Made by a program: the position numbers and the translations under genes
The notes under the pieces: model-generated
What the model was told of the DNA's origin: nothing
The model's input: the letters and a program-made list of their open reading frames with translations, nothing else
Databases searched by the model: none
From: Ursus arctos
Taxonomy: Eukaryota; Chordata; Mammalia; Carnivora; Ursidae
DNA length: 64,000 bases
Direction of reading: 5' to 3'
NCBI RefSeq assembly: GCF_023065955.2
Contig: NC_079873.1
Location: 99,982,128 to 100,046,127 of the forward strand
Part shown: positions 21,891 to 33,546 of the stretch, piece by piece
Layout: each line of letters starts with the position of its first letter
Position numbering within the stretch: the first letter of the stretch is position 1

Positions 21891-24276
21891 CAAAACATCT
21901 TTATTTTTTCTATTTCTTTTAAAACCTGAAGATTCAATCTGTTTTCTATGAAGTAAATATATTTAAACTCAGATACTATTGGACTCCTTTTCAAGCTGTC
22001 TTATCATCTCTATTAACATGAAGGGGTTATTTAGTGTGTACTTCATTTATTTGGCAGTCAACCAAATTGCATGCATGTTTTTTCACTCTTGATCATTGTC
22101 AATATTTTTTTCCTTTATGCTTGTCAAAGTTAAAAGGGCTTTAAAAAGTACTTAAGTGGATAAGTGAAACATTTAATATCCTTCATTAATAAGAGTCTGC
22201 TGTGAATTTTACTTTGTTACCTAGGCACTTAGGAAGAAACCATCAGCAATCTAGCTCCAGCATGTCTTTATCATTATTTTGGGTGGGGGAGGGAAGGTGA
22301 ACAGATTTAGTTTTACTTCTTTCCAATTTAGATAATTCTATTTCTTACTCTTGCTCAACTTCTCTAGCTAGAACTTCCAGTACTATGTTGAATAACAGGG
22401 TAGAAGTGGGCTTCCTAGTCTTGTTCTTGATTGTAGAGGAAAGACTTCCAGTCTTTCACTACTTAGTATAATGTTAGCTGTGGGTTTTTTCATGGTTACC
22501 TTTATCTTATTGAAAAAGGTCCCTTCCATTTCTAGTTTTTTAAGTATTTTTATCATGAAAGAGTATTGGATTTTTTTCAAATGAGTTTTTTTCATCAATT
22601 GAGATCATAATTTTTTCCCTTCATTCTATTATTGTGGTATATTATATTAATTGATCTTCCCATGTTGCATTACCCTTGTATTTTGGGATAACCCACTTAG
22701 TCATGATACATAGTTCTTTTAGTATGCTGCTGGACTCCATTTGCTAGTGTTTAGTAGAGGATTTTACATATTTTTTCATGAGAGATATTGCTCTGTACTT
22801 TCTTGTTTTGTCCTTGTCTGGCTTTGATATCAGGGTGATGCTGGCTTCATAGAATAAACAGGGAAAGTTACCTCCTTTTCTATTTTTTGGGAAAAAATTT
22901 TTAGTAGGGTTTGTGTTAATTCTTCCTTAACTATCACAAGTGAAGCCATCTGCTCTTGGGCTTTTTGTTGTTGGGAAGTTTTTGTTTGCTGAGTTAATCT
23001 CCATACTTTTAGACATGTTCAGATTCTTTATTTTTTAAGTTGGTTTTGGTAAGTTGTGTATTTCTTGAAGTTTGTCCATTTCATCTCGGTTATATAATTT
23101 GCTGGTGTACAATTGTTCTTTGTATTCTCTTATAATTCTTTTTCTTTCTATATGGTCAGTGGTAATGTCTCCTTTTTAATTTCTAATTTCAATTATTTAT
23201 ATTTTCTCTCCTTTTTCTTCAACATTCTAGCTGAAGAGTTATCAATTTTGCTGATATTTTCAAAGAACAAACTTCTGGTTTCATTGATTAGTTTTTTTTT
23301 TTAATTCCTTGTCTCTTCTCTATCTTTTATAATTTTTTTTCCCTCTGCCAGTTTTGGTTTAGTTTGCTTTTTCTAGTTCATCAAGGTATAAAGTTAGGTT
23401 TTTGGTTTGAGATCTTTCACCTTTCTTAATTCAGTTATTTACAGTATGTATTTCCATATGAGCACTTCCTCTGCTGCATCCAATATGTTTTGGTATATTG
23501 TGCTTTTGTTTTGATTGGCCTTTAAATATTTTCTAATTTCCCTTGTGATTTCTTCAACTCATTGCTTATTTTGTTTAATTTTTATATATTTGTAAATTTT
23601 ACAGGTTTTGTCTGATATCGACTTTATTTTCATTCAACAAAATTCATTGTTGTCAGAGAAAATAATTTGTATCATTTTAATCTTTTAAAATTTACTTAGA
23701 TTTGTTTTGTAGACTAACACAAGATCCTTCATGGATAATGTTCCATGTGTGCTTAAGAAGAATGCTTTTCTTACTCTTTCCAGGGAGAGTGGTTCTGTCT
23801 ATGTTCACTAGGTCTTGTTGTACAATGTTATTCAAGTCCTCTAGTTTTTCCAAGTCTCCTATTTTTTTTTACTGATCATATATTTCATTGTACTATCAAT
23901 TATTGTAAGTGGGTTATTGAAATCTCCAATTATCATTGTAGAACTGTTCATTTTTTTTCACTTCAATTCTCTCGTACTTTTTGGAGCACTCTGGTTAGAT
24001 GTACATGTTTATAATTGTGATATCTTTTTGATAAGTTGACCTTTTTATCAATATAAAATGTCCCTCTTTGTCCCTGGTAACACTTTTTGATTTAAGCCTT
24101 TCTTAAGTAATACTAGTTTAACCATCTCTGCTCTCTTAATTATAATTTGCATGGAATTTATTTATTTATTTATTTTTCATTTTCAACTTATTTGTGCCTT
24201 TGTATATAGAATGTCTAACACACAGCATATAGCTAGATCATGTTATTTTAACCATTCTGCCAATCTGTTTTTTTAA

Positions 24277-24702
24277 AGATTTATTTTTTTATTTGATCGA
24301 GAGAGAGAGAGAGAATGTGCGTGTACAAGTGGGGGAAGGGGCAAAGGGAGTGGGAGAGAATCTCAAGCACACTCCTCGCTGAACATGGAGCCTGATGTGG
24401 GGCTCAATCTGATGACCCTGAGATCATGACCTGAGCCAAAATCAAGAATTGGAAGCTTAGGGGCGCCTGGGTGGCACAGCGGTTAAGCATCTGCCTTCGG
24501 CTCAGGGTGTGATCCCGGCGTTACGGGATCGAGCCCCACATCAGGCTCTTCCGCTATGAGCCTGCTTCTTTCTCTCCCACTCCCCCTGCTTGTGTTCCCT
24601 CTCTCGCTGGCTGTCTCTCTCTCTGTCGAATAAATAAATAAAATCTTTAAAAAAAAAAAAAAAGAATTGGAAGCTTAACCAACTGAGCCACCCAGGTGCC
24701 CC
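24277..24702 (-). mobile_element. Older SINEC, host of a nested SINEC
   Basis: Minus-oriented older SINEC in two pieces (24,277-24,459 and 24,678-24,702) around a young plus-oriented SINEC. Its own TSD 'ccaatctgtttttttaa' lies at 24,260-24,276 and 24,703-24,719. It has a (GA)n run near 24,300. Confidence 0.95.
24460..24662 (+). mobile_element. Young SINEC nested in the older one
   Basis: Plus-oriented, close to the young bear-type consensus, with a long A-tail. TSD 'agaattggaagctta' at 24,445-24,459 and 24,663-24,677. Confidence 0.97.
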
Positions 24703-26003
24703 CCAATCTGTTTTTTTAACCAGAATATTTAAGTCATTTATATTTAAAGTGATTTCTGATAAGGAAAGACTTCTGCCATTTTGCTATTTGTGTTTTATAC
24801 ATTTTACAATTTTTAGTTCCTATTTCCTGTGTAGCTGAATTCTTTTGTGTTTGTTTGAGTTTTTGCTGTGTACCATTTTGACACTGTTCTCAGTTCCTTT
24901 TCCATATACTTTTAGTTAATTTTTTTTTAGTCATGACTGTGGGGATTACAATTAACATATTACACTTATGATAATCTAGTTGGAATTAATACTAATTTAG
25001 CTTTAATAGTATACAAAAACTCATACAGCTTCATTTATCCTCATTATGTTGTTGTCACAAGTTGCATCTTCACAGAATGTCTGCCCATTAACGTAGATAT
25101 ATAATTATTATTTAATTCATCGGAATTTTAAATCAAATAGAAAAATAAGGAGTTACAAACCAGAAATACAATGATACTGTGTTTTATTTTACCTTTGTAG
25201 TTACTTTTATAATTTTTTTTCATATGATTTTCAGTTGCTGTCTAATGTCTGTTCATTGTGGCCTGAGGTAATTCCTGTAGGGAAGTTTTCCTGGCCACAA
25301 ATGTTCTCAGCTTTTGTTTATGTGGGAATGCCTTAATTTTGCCTTCATGATTGAAGGATAGTTTTTGCCAGAAATGGAATCCTTTGGTGAAATATATTTT
25401 TCTTATAGCAGTTTAAATATGTCATCACACTGGTTTCTGGCACCCAATGTCTAATGAGAAATTGTAATCTAATTGAGCATCCCTTGTACGTAAGAAGTTG
25501 CTTCTCTCTCGACTTCCAAGATTCTCTGTCTTTTGACCATTTGGTTATAATGTGTCTCAGTGGGGATCTCTTTATGTTTTCCTACTTGAAGTATGTTGAG
25601 ATTCTTGAATGTGTAGGTTTATACCTTTATAAAATCTATGAAGTATATGGTCAGTAATTTTTTAAGTATTCTTTTTGTTCCTTTCTGTCTCTTTTCTCCT
25701 TCCAGGAATCTTGTTAAGCATATGTTGGTATCCTTGATAGTCTTCCCACATGTTTCTTGGGATTCATTCATTTTTCTGCATTATATTTTTCTTCTGTTCC
25801 TCAGACTAGATAATTTAAATTGACCTACCTTCAAGTTCATTGATTTTTTTCTTTTGATCTGTTGAAACCATTTAGTGATTTATATTTCATTACAGTTATC
25901 ATACTTTTCAGTGTCAGAATTTCTGTTTGCTTCTGTTTTATAATTTCTCTGTATTTATCATTATTCTCTTTTTATTGAGGAATCATTCTCCCGGTTTACT
26001 TTT

Positions 26004-26200
26004 TTTTTTTAAGATTTTATTTATTTATTTGACAGAGATAGACAGCCAGCGAGAGAGGGAACACAAGCAGGGGGAGTGCGAGAGGAAGAAGCAGGCTCAT
26101 AGCGGAGGAGCCTGATGTGGGGCTCGATCCCATAATGCCGGGATCACGCCCTGAGCCGAAGGCAAGGCAGACGCTTAACCGCTGTGCCACCCAGGCGCCC
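26004..26200 (-). mobile_element. Young SINEC with TSD
   Basis: Minus-oriented young SINEC. TSD 'ctcccggtttacttt' at 25,988-26,003 and 26,201-26,215. A small internal repeat 'aaggcaaggcag' lies near the head. Confidence 0.97.
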
Positions 26201-27435
26201 CTCCCGGTTTACTTTAATTCTTTATCTAAGGTTTACTTTAGCTCCTTGAGCATACTTGCAATAGTTGGTTTACAGTCATTTCCTAGTAATTACAATGTTT
26301 CTACATTGAAAGGGTCAGGTTCTATTTTTTTCTTCCCTGGGAATGGACCATACTTTCTTGTTTCTTTGTTCAAAACTGGACATTTTGGATATTTTAATAT
26401 GGTCACTCTGGAAATACAGTTCTTTCTTTCCTCAGGGTTATTGTTCTTGCTTACTGTGAGTTATAGTTGTTCATTTAGTAATTTTTCAAAACTCTTTTTT
26501 TGTGTATGTGGTCTTTGCAGTTTCTCTTATGTTAGTTTGTAGTCAGTTAGTGGTTTGACAGAGATATCTTTAAATACATGAAGCCAAATAGTAAAATAGA
26601 ACAAAATAGAGAAAAGAAAAGAAAATGCACTACCAGTCTTTTCAGATTAACTCTGTGTTAGGGCAGTGTTTCAAAGCTTAGTTAGGTCCTTTGCAACACT
26701 TCCTTAAACTTCACTTTCTGTTAGAACCTAACTTAAGTTCTGCTGGAGGTAAAGGCTAGGGTTTTCTCAGGTCTTTTCTAAACATGTGTCCTTCCCTGGA
26801 CTTGAGTCCAGGCTTTCTAGATTCCCCATTATATGCAGGTGTTCCTCAAAGCCCTCTTTCTCCAAAGTAACTCTCTCTCTCTGGCTTTTTGACCTCTTGT
26901 TTGTGCCAACTGTAAACTTTTGCCACTGGAAGCAGCAGCTTGCTTATTTGCCTTTCAGTGTCTTGAGGCATGATTTATGCTTAGCCACTTTTCTGCCTTG
27001 AGAGAGTTCCAAGTTAGTAGCAACAAATGCAAGTGTCCTGTTTTAGTCCTTCATGAAACCTCCAGACAGGACAACACATAAACACAATTTTTTGGAACAT
27101 GGTCTATTCTGCTACTGTGAGTGCCAGGTAACCACACCAAGAACATGAACTCTCATCCTCATCCTGGTGATGGAGGTGAGGCAAGTCTAAGTTAAAATGT
27201 CACAAAGCTCTCTTAACATATTTAGGTCACCCTTTTCTTGGTTGAGCATTCATTTGAATGCTATAAAACTTTGACTACTTCCTACAGTTCTGATGACTTC
27301 ATTCTGATGGTTTTTGCTTACCATTTTTGATATATCTGTGGAGGGACTAGTCCTTGGAATTCTGTACCTTGTCATTGCTGACGTCATGTTTGTTTTTTCT
27401 TTTAATAAACATTAAAAACAAAATAGAATTATACA

Positions 27436-27640
27436 GGGGCGCCTGGGTGGTTCAGTCATTAAGCATCTACCTTCGGCTCAGGGCATGATCCCAGAGTCCT
27501 GGGATCCAGCCCTGCATTGGGCTCCCTGCTCTGCAGGGAGCCTGCTTCTTCCTCTCCCACTCCCCCTGCTTGTGTACCCTCTCTCACTGGCTGTCTTTCT
27601 CTCTCTGTCAAATAAATAAATAAAATAAAATCTTTAAAAA
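27436..27640 (+). mobile_element. SINEC
   Basis: Plus-oriented SINEC, GGGGCGCCTGGGTGGTTCAG to AAATAAAATAAAATCTTT. Flanks 'aaaatagaattata' and 'aaaatagatttata' give an imperfect TSD. Confidence 0.95.
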
Positions 27641-28395
27641 ATAGATTTATAGAGAAGCTGCAAATCTAGTACAGAAAATTTAACATATTCTTCATCCAGT
27701 TTCTCTTAATGTTAACATCTTATATTACCATGATTCATTTGTCAAAACTAAGAAAAAGTGGCATTGGCATATTAATTAAAAATTACACATTTTGGGGTTT
27801 CACTACTCTTTTCTTATGGCCCTTTTTTATAAAAGACTTTTTTTTAAAGAGCAGTTTTGGGTTTACAGCCAAATTGAGATGAAGGTACAAAGATTTCCCA
27901 TATACCCCCTTCCCCACACATGCATAGTCTCCCCCATTATTAACTTTACTCTCTAGAATACTATCTTTTTTGTTTGTAATCTAAGGATCCTATTCAGGAT
28001 ACCAAATTAAGTTTAGTCTGCTTAGGCCTCTTGATTGTGACTCTTTCTCATAATTTTTTTCTTGTTTTTGATGAGCTTGACAATTTTGAGGAGTACTGGT
28101 CAGGTATTTTGTATAATGTCTACAATTTGGTGTTTTACTCATGATAAGACTGAGGTTATGGATTTGGGGAAGAATACCACAGAAGTAAATTAGCCTTATC
28201 ATACCTTGTAAGAGGATATATGATATCTCCATGACATTGGTGGTTCTTTAACATTCATCTCACATTTAAAGTGATACTTGAAAGTCTTCTTTATTCTATA
28301 GAAGATACTCAATACAGCCCACTCTCAAAGAGACAGTTAATCTCTACCTCTTAGAGGAGTTATATCTTCACAAATTCTTTGAAATTCTTCTGTAA
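27641..28395 (-). mobile_element. Old L1-like 5'-region sequence
   Basis: Contains 'agagcagttttgggtttaca', 'cccatataccccctt' and 'gaggagtactggtcaggtat', which I recall as parts of an old, widespread mammalian repeat usually filed with L1M. The family is uncertain. No reading frame. Confidence 0.4.
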
Positions 28396-28400
28396 GGTAT

Positions 28401-28435
<35 letters not shown>

Positions 28436-28440
28436 TTTTA
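28396..28440. repeat. (TTTA)n microsatellite
   Basis: About 11 'ttta' units, just left of L1 A. Confidence 0.95.
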
Positions 28441-28758
28441 ATTTCTGGACTCATGCATACTTATTTTATTTTATTTTTTTTAAATGATTTTTTACTATAT
28501 TATGTTAGTCACCATACAGTACATCCCCGGTTTCCGATGTAAGGCTCGATGATTCATTAGTTGTGTATACCACCCAGTGCACCATGCAATACGTGCCCTC
28601 CTCACTATCCATCACCGGTCTATCCCATTCTCCCACCCCCCTCCCCTCTGAGGCCCTCAGTTTGTTTCTCATAGTACACAGTCTCTCATGTTTCATTCCG
28701 CCTTCTGACTACCCCCCCTTTCTTTATCCCTTTCTTCCCCTACCGATCATCCTAGTTC

Positions 28759-31700
28759 TTATGTTCCATAGATGAGAGAAATCATATGATAGTTGTCTTT
28801 CTCTGCTTGACTTATTTCACTTAGCATTATCTCCTCCAGTGCCGTCCATGTTGCAGCAAATGTTGAGAACTCGTTCTTTCTCATAGCTGAGTAATATTCC
28901 ATTGTGTATATGGACCACAACTTCTTAATCCAGTCATCAGTTGAAGGGCATCTCGGCTCCTTCCACGATTTAGCTATTGTGGACATGGCTGCTATGAACA
29001 TTGGGGTGCATATGGCCCTTCTCTTCACTATGTCTGTATCTTTGGGGTAAACACCCAGTAGTGCAATGGCTGGATCATAGGGTAGCTCAATTTTGAACTT
29101 TTTAAGGGACTTCCACACTGTTTTCCAGAGTGGCTGTACCAACTTGCATTCCCACCAACAATGTAGGAGGGATCCCCTTTCTCCACATCCTCTCCAACAA
29201 TTGTTTCTTGCCTTGTCTATTTTTGCCATTCTAACTGGCGTAAGGTGGTATCTCAGTGTGGTTTTGATTTGAATTTCCCTGATGGCTAATGATTTTGAAC
29301 ATTTTTTCATGTGTCTGTTAGCCATTTGTATGTCTTCATTGGAAAAGTGTCTGTTCATATCTTCTGCCCATGTTTTGATTTATTTATTTGTTTCTTGTGT
29401 ATTGAGTTTGAGAAGTTCTTTGTAGATCTTGGATACCAGTCCTTTATCTGTAGTATCATTTGCAAATATATTCTCCCATTCCGTGGACTGCCTCTTAGTT
29501 TTTCTGTTTCCTTGGCTGTGCAGAAACTTTTAATCTTGATGAAGTCCCATAAATTCATGTTATCTTTTGTTTCTCTTGCTTTTGGTGATGTGTCATGAAA
29601 AAGGTTGCTTTGGCTGATGTCGTAGAGGTTGCTGCCTATGTTCTCCTCTAGGATTTTGATGGATTCCTGTGTCACATCAAGGCCTTTCATCCATTTGGAG
29701 TTTATTTTTGTGTATGGTGTGAGATAGTGGTCAAGTTTCATTCTTTTGCATGTAGCTGTCCAATTTTCCCAGCACCATTTATTAAAGACACTGTCTTTTT
29801 CCCACCGGATGTTTTTTCCTGCTTTATCAAATATTAGTTGCCCAAAGAGCCGAGGGTCTATTTCTGGGCTCTCTATTCTGTTCCATTGGTCTATGTGTCT
29901 GTTTTTGTGCCAGTACCATGCTGTCTTTGTGATCACAGCTTTTTAGTACATCTCGAAATCCGGCATTGTGACGCCCCCAGCTTTGTTTTTCCTTTTCAAC
30001 AGTTCCTTGGAGATTCGGGGTCTTTTCTGTTTCCATACAAATTTAAGGATTATTTGTTCCTGTTCTTTGAAAAATGTCCTCGGTATTTTGACCGGGATAG
30101 CATTGAAAGTGTAGATTGCTCTGGGTAGCATGGACATTTTAACTATGTTAATTCTTCCGATCCATGAGCATGGAATATCTTTCCATCTTTTTATGTCTTC
30201 CTCAATGACACTCAAGAGTGATTTATAGTTTCTAGAATATAGGTCCTTTACGTCTCTGGTAAAGTTAATTCCAAGGTAAGTATGGTTTTTGGTGCTACTG
30301 TAAATGGGATGGATTCCCTAATTTCTCTTTCTTCAGTCTCGTTATTCATGTATAGAAATGCAACTGATTTCTGAGCATTGATTTTGTATCCCGCCACGTT
30401 ACTGAATTGCTCTATAACTTCTAATAGTTTGGGAGTGGCTTCTTTTGGGTTTTCCATATAGAGTATCATGTCATCTGCGAAGAGAGACATTTTGACTTCT
30501 TCTTTGCCTATTTGAATACCTTTGATCCCTTTTTGTCGTTTGATTGCTGTTGCAAGGACTTCTAGTACTATGTTGAATAATAGTGGCGAGAGTGCGCATC
30601 CTTGTTGAGTTCCTGATCTTAAGGGAAAGGCTTCCAGCTTTTCCCCATTGAGAATAATATTTGCAGTAGGCTTTTCATAGATGGCTTTTATGAGATTGAG
30701 AAATGTACCTTCTATTGCTACACTCTGAAGGGTTTTAATCAGGAAAGGATGCTGTATTTTGTCAAATGCTTTTTCGGCATCGATTGAGAGGATCATATGG
30801 TTCCTGAGTCTTTTCTTGTTGATATGATGTATCACGCTGATTGATTTGCGAATATTGAACCACGTTTGCATCCCAGGTATGAATCCCACTTGATCGTGAT
30901 GGATAATCCTTTTAATGTACTGTTGGGTTCTATTAGCAAGTATTTTGTTGAGGATTTTGGCGTCCATATTCATTAGGGAGATCGGTCTGTAATTCTCCTT
31001 TTTGAGGGGGTCTTTGCCTGGTTTGGGGATCAAGGTAATATTGGCCTCATAGAATGAGTTTGGTAGCTTTCCTTCTGTTTCTGTTTTTTGAAATAGCTTT
31101 AGGAGACTAGGTATTATTTCTTTTTTGAATGTTTGGTAGAATTCCCCAGGAAAACCGTCCGGGCCTGGAGTTTTGTTATTTGAAGGTTGTTTATCACTGT
31201 CTCAATTTCTTCATAATTAATTGGCCTGTTTAAGAAATCAATTTCTTCCGGTTTCAATCTTGGTAGTTTATAGGTTTCCAAGAAGGATTCCATCTCTTCC
31301 AGATTGCTTAGTTTATTGGCATATAGCTATTGATAAAAATTTCTAATAATCCTTCCAATTTCAATGGTGTTCGTCGTGACCTCTCCTTTTTCATTCATAA
31401 TTTTAATAATCTGGGTCCTTTCTCTTTTGGATAAGTCTTGCCAGTGGTCTGTCAATTTTATTGATTCTCTCAAAGAACCAGCTTCTAGTCCTGTTGATCT
31501 GCTCTACTGTACTTCTGGTTTCTGCTTGATTGATTTCAGCTCTAATTTTGGTCAACTGCTTCCTCGTGCGTGGATTAGGCCTGTCCCTCTGTTGCTGTTC
31601 CAGCTTCTTGAGGTGAGAATAGAAAAACTGCATTTTAGATTTTTCTATTCTTTTGAGTGAGGCTTGGATGGCTATGTATTTCCCCCTTAGGACTGCCTTT

Positions 31701-32571
31701 GCAGTATCCCATAGGGTTTGGACTATTGTATTTTCATTCTCATTGGTCTCCATAAGTTGTTTAATTTGATTTTTGATTTCCTGGTTTATCGAGTCATTCC
31801 TGAGCAGGATGGTTCTTAGTCTCCAAGTGTTTGAGTTTCTTCCAAATTTTTCCTTGTGGTTGAGTTCCAATTTCAGAGCGTTGTGGTCTGAGAATATGCA
31901 GGGGATAATTTCAATCTTTTGGTATCAGTTGAGACCTGTTTTGTGTCCCAGAACATGGTCTATTCTTGAGAATGTTCCATGGGCATTAGAATAGAATGAG
32001 TATTCTTTGGTCCTTGGTGTAGTGTTCTATATATATCTATGAGGTCCAACTCGTCGAGTATGGCATTCAAAGCCTTTGATTCTTTGCTTTGTTTTTGCCA
32101 GGGTGTTCTGTCTATTTCTGATAGTGAAGTGTTGAGGTCCCCTACTATTAATGTATTTTTATTTATATGTCTCTTTATTCTGGTTAAGAGTTGGCTTGTG
32201 TATCTTGCTGTTCCCCTGTTGGGGGCATATATATTTATAATTGTGATATCCTCTTGTTGAATACTTCCCTTAAGAATAATATAGTGCCCTTCTGCGTCTC
32301 TAACTATAGTCTGTAGTTTAAAATCCAATTTATCTGATATGAGAATTGCTACCCCAGCTTTCTTTTGAGGTCCATTTGCGTGAAAGATGGTACTCCATCC
32401 CCTTACTCTCAGTCTGAATGCATCTTTGGGTTCGAAATGAGTCTCTTGTAGACAGCAAAGGGATGGGTCATTTCTTTTTATCCAATCTGCAACCCTGTGG
32501 CACTTTATGGGTGCATTTAAGCCATTCACATTAAGACTGAGTACTGAGAGATATGATTTTAATGATGCCAT
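28759..32571 (-). pseudogene. L1 A ORF2 (endonuclease/reverse transcriptase), frameshifted
   Basis: L1 ORF2 encodes an endonuclease that nicks target DNA and a reverse transcriptase that copies the RNA at the nick. The frame starts at 32,571 ([20 protein letters not shown], as expected for the endonuclease N-terminus). It first breaks after about 200 codons near 31,980. Later pieces occur at 31,870-31,403 and 31,033-30,248 (RT with FADD near 30,475), 30,215-29,943, 29,936-29,355 and 29,358-28,759 (Cys-rich C-terminus [18 protein letters not shown]). It shares a one-base loss at about 30,280 with copy B. It cannot encode a full protein. Confidence 0.95.
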
Positions 32572-32643
32572 GTTGCCAGTAAAGTCTTTGTTTGTATTGG
32601 CTGTGACTTTCGGTTCTGTATCCCTCTTGGGGCCTTTTTACTT

Positions 32644-33546
32644 TTATAGAACCCCCCGTAATATCTCCTGTAGGGCTGGTTTTGTGGTTACGAAATTGGT
32701 TAGTGACTGGCGATTCTGAAATGTCTTTATTTCTCCATAATTTCTGAATGACAGCCTTGCTGGATAAAGGATCCTTGGCTGTATGTTTTTCTCTGAAAGA
32801 GCTTTAAATATGCTCCTCCAACCCTTTCTCTCCTTCCAGGTCTGTGTAGACAGGTCTGATGTAATTCTGTTGCCTTTGCCTTGGTACGTGAGAAATTTCT
32901 TTGCCCTGGCCGCTTTCAATACTGTATCCTTGGATCTAATATTTGCGAAAAGCACTATGATGTGACGTGGCGTAGGTTTGTCGTGGTTGAGCTTGGGAGG
33001 GGTCCTCTCTGCCTCTTGGACACAAATGTTTGTTTCCCTCGCTAGATTAGGGAAGTTTTCAGCTACAATTTGTTCAAATATCTCTTCTAGACCTCTGTTT
33101 TTCTCCACCCCCTCGGGGATACCGATGATTTTAACATTGGATCGTTTCATTGAGTCAGTAATCTCCCGTAATCTACATTCGTGGGCTTGGATGTTTTTAA
33201 GAGCAGCTTCTATTTTGGTTTTTTCCTCTATTAACCCATCCTCCAATTCACTAACCCGTTCCTCTGCTTCTGTGACCCTGGCCATCAGAGCCTCTAGTTT
33301 TGCCTGCATTTGGCTCATAGAATTTTTAATTTCTGTCAGATTCACTCTCATTTCTGTCCTTAGGGTTTCTATATTCTCAGTAACCTTTTCGTTAATAGTT
33401 TTTTCAATTCTACTCATCATTTTGACCATCGTTACTCTAAATTCCATTTCTGATACTTTGGTTACATCCATATCCATTATTTCTGTGGCAGAGGCCACAG
33501 ACTGACTGTCTTTTCTTTGCTGGGGGGTGCTTCTCCTTCTTGTCAT
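32644..33546 (-). CDS. L1 A ORF1p, RNA-binding protein, intact 300 codons
   Basis: L1 ORF1p is a trimeric nucleic-acid-binding chaperone that coats L1 RNA in cytoplasmic particles. The frame is open from ATG to stop. A basic, disordered N-terminus (MTRRRS) is followed by a coiled coil at about residues 45-132 with heptad-like Leu/Ile/Met spacing, an RRM-type domain at about 137-232 (IIGIPEG near 140; PRHIIVLF at 193-200), and a C-terminal domain with the conserved YPARLSF at 261-267. Human ORF1p is 338 residues, so 300 is slightly short but complete in domains. ORF2 starts 72 bases downstream. Expression is unproven, and a SINEC lies 101 bases upstream. Confidence 0.93.
   Translation of the reverse strand: MTRRRSTPQQRKDSQSVASATEIMDMDVTKVSEMEFRVTMVKMMSRIEKTINEKVTENIETLRTEMRVNLTEIKNSMSQMQAKLEALMARVTEAEERVSELEDGLIEEKTKIEAALKNIQAHECRLREITDSMKRSNVKIIGIPEGVEKNRGLEEIFEQIVAENFPNLARETNICVQEAERTPPKLNHDKPTPRHIIVLFANIRSKDTVLKAARAKKFLTYQGKGNRITSDLSTQTWKERKGWRSIFKALSEKNIQPRILYPARLSFRNYGEIKTFQNRQSLTNFVTTKPALQEILRGVL

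Larger units (their letters stand above)
22360..27360 (-). mobile_element. Decayed old L1, long minus-strand copy
   Basis: Reads on the minus strand as an L1 in the order RT C-part (22,380-22,900), the region upstream of RT (23,000-23,700), endonuclease region (23,700-24,200), ORF1-like/5' region (24,700-27,300). Examples are 'gttgaataacagggtagaag' near 22,390 and 'ttgaaggatagtttttgcca' near 25,355. It has no usable frame. Nested SINECs (24,277-24,702) and a single SINEC (26,004-26,200) interrupt it. The old-L1 assignment is solid for ORF2; the 5' limit is vague. Confidence 0.75.

Noticed and set aside
28396..28440. Regular repeats as a possible CRISPR-like or satellite array
   Set aside because: A plain (TTTA)n tract with no spacers, in a mammalian genome.
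32978..33505. 175-codon plus-strand frame
   Set aside because: Antisense shadow of the L1 A ORF1. The same shadow appears opposite the ORF1 of L1 B (39,902-40,309).
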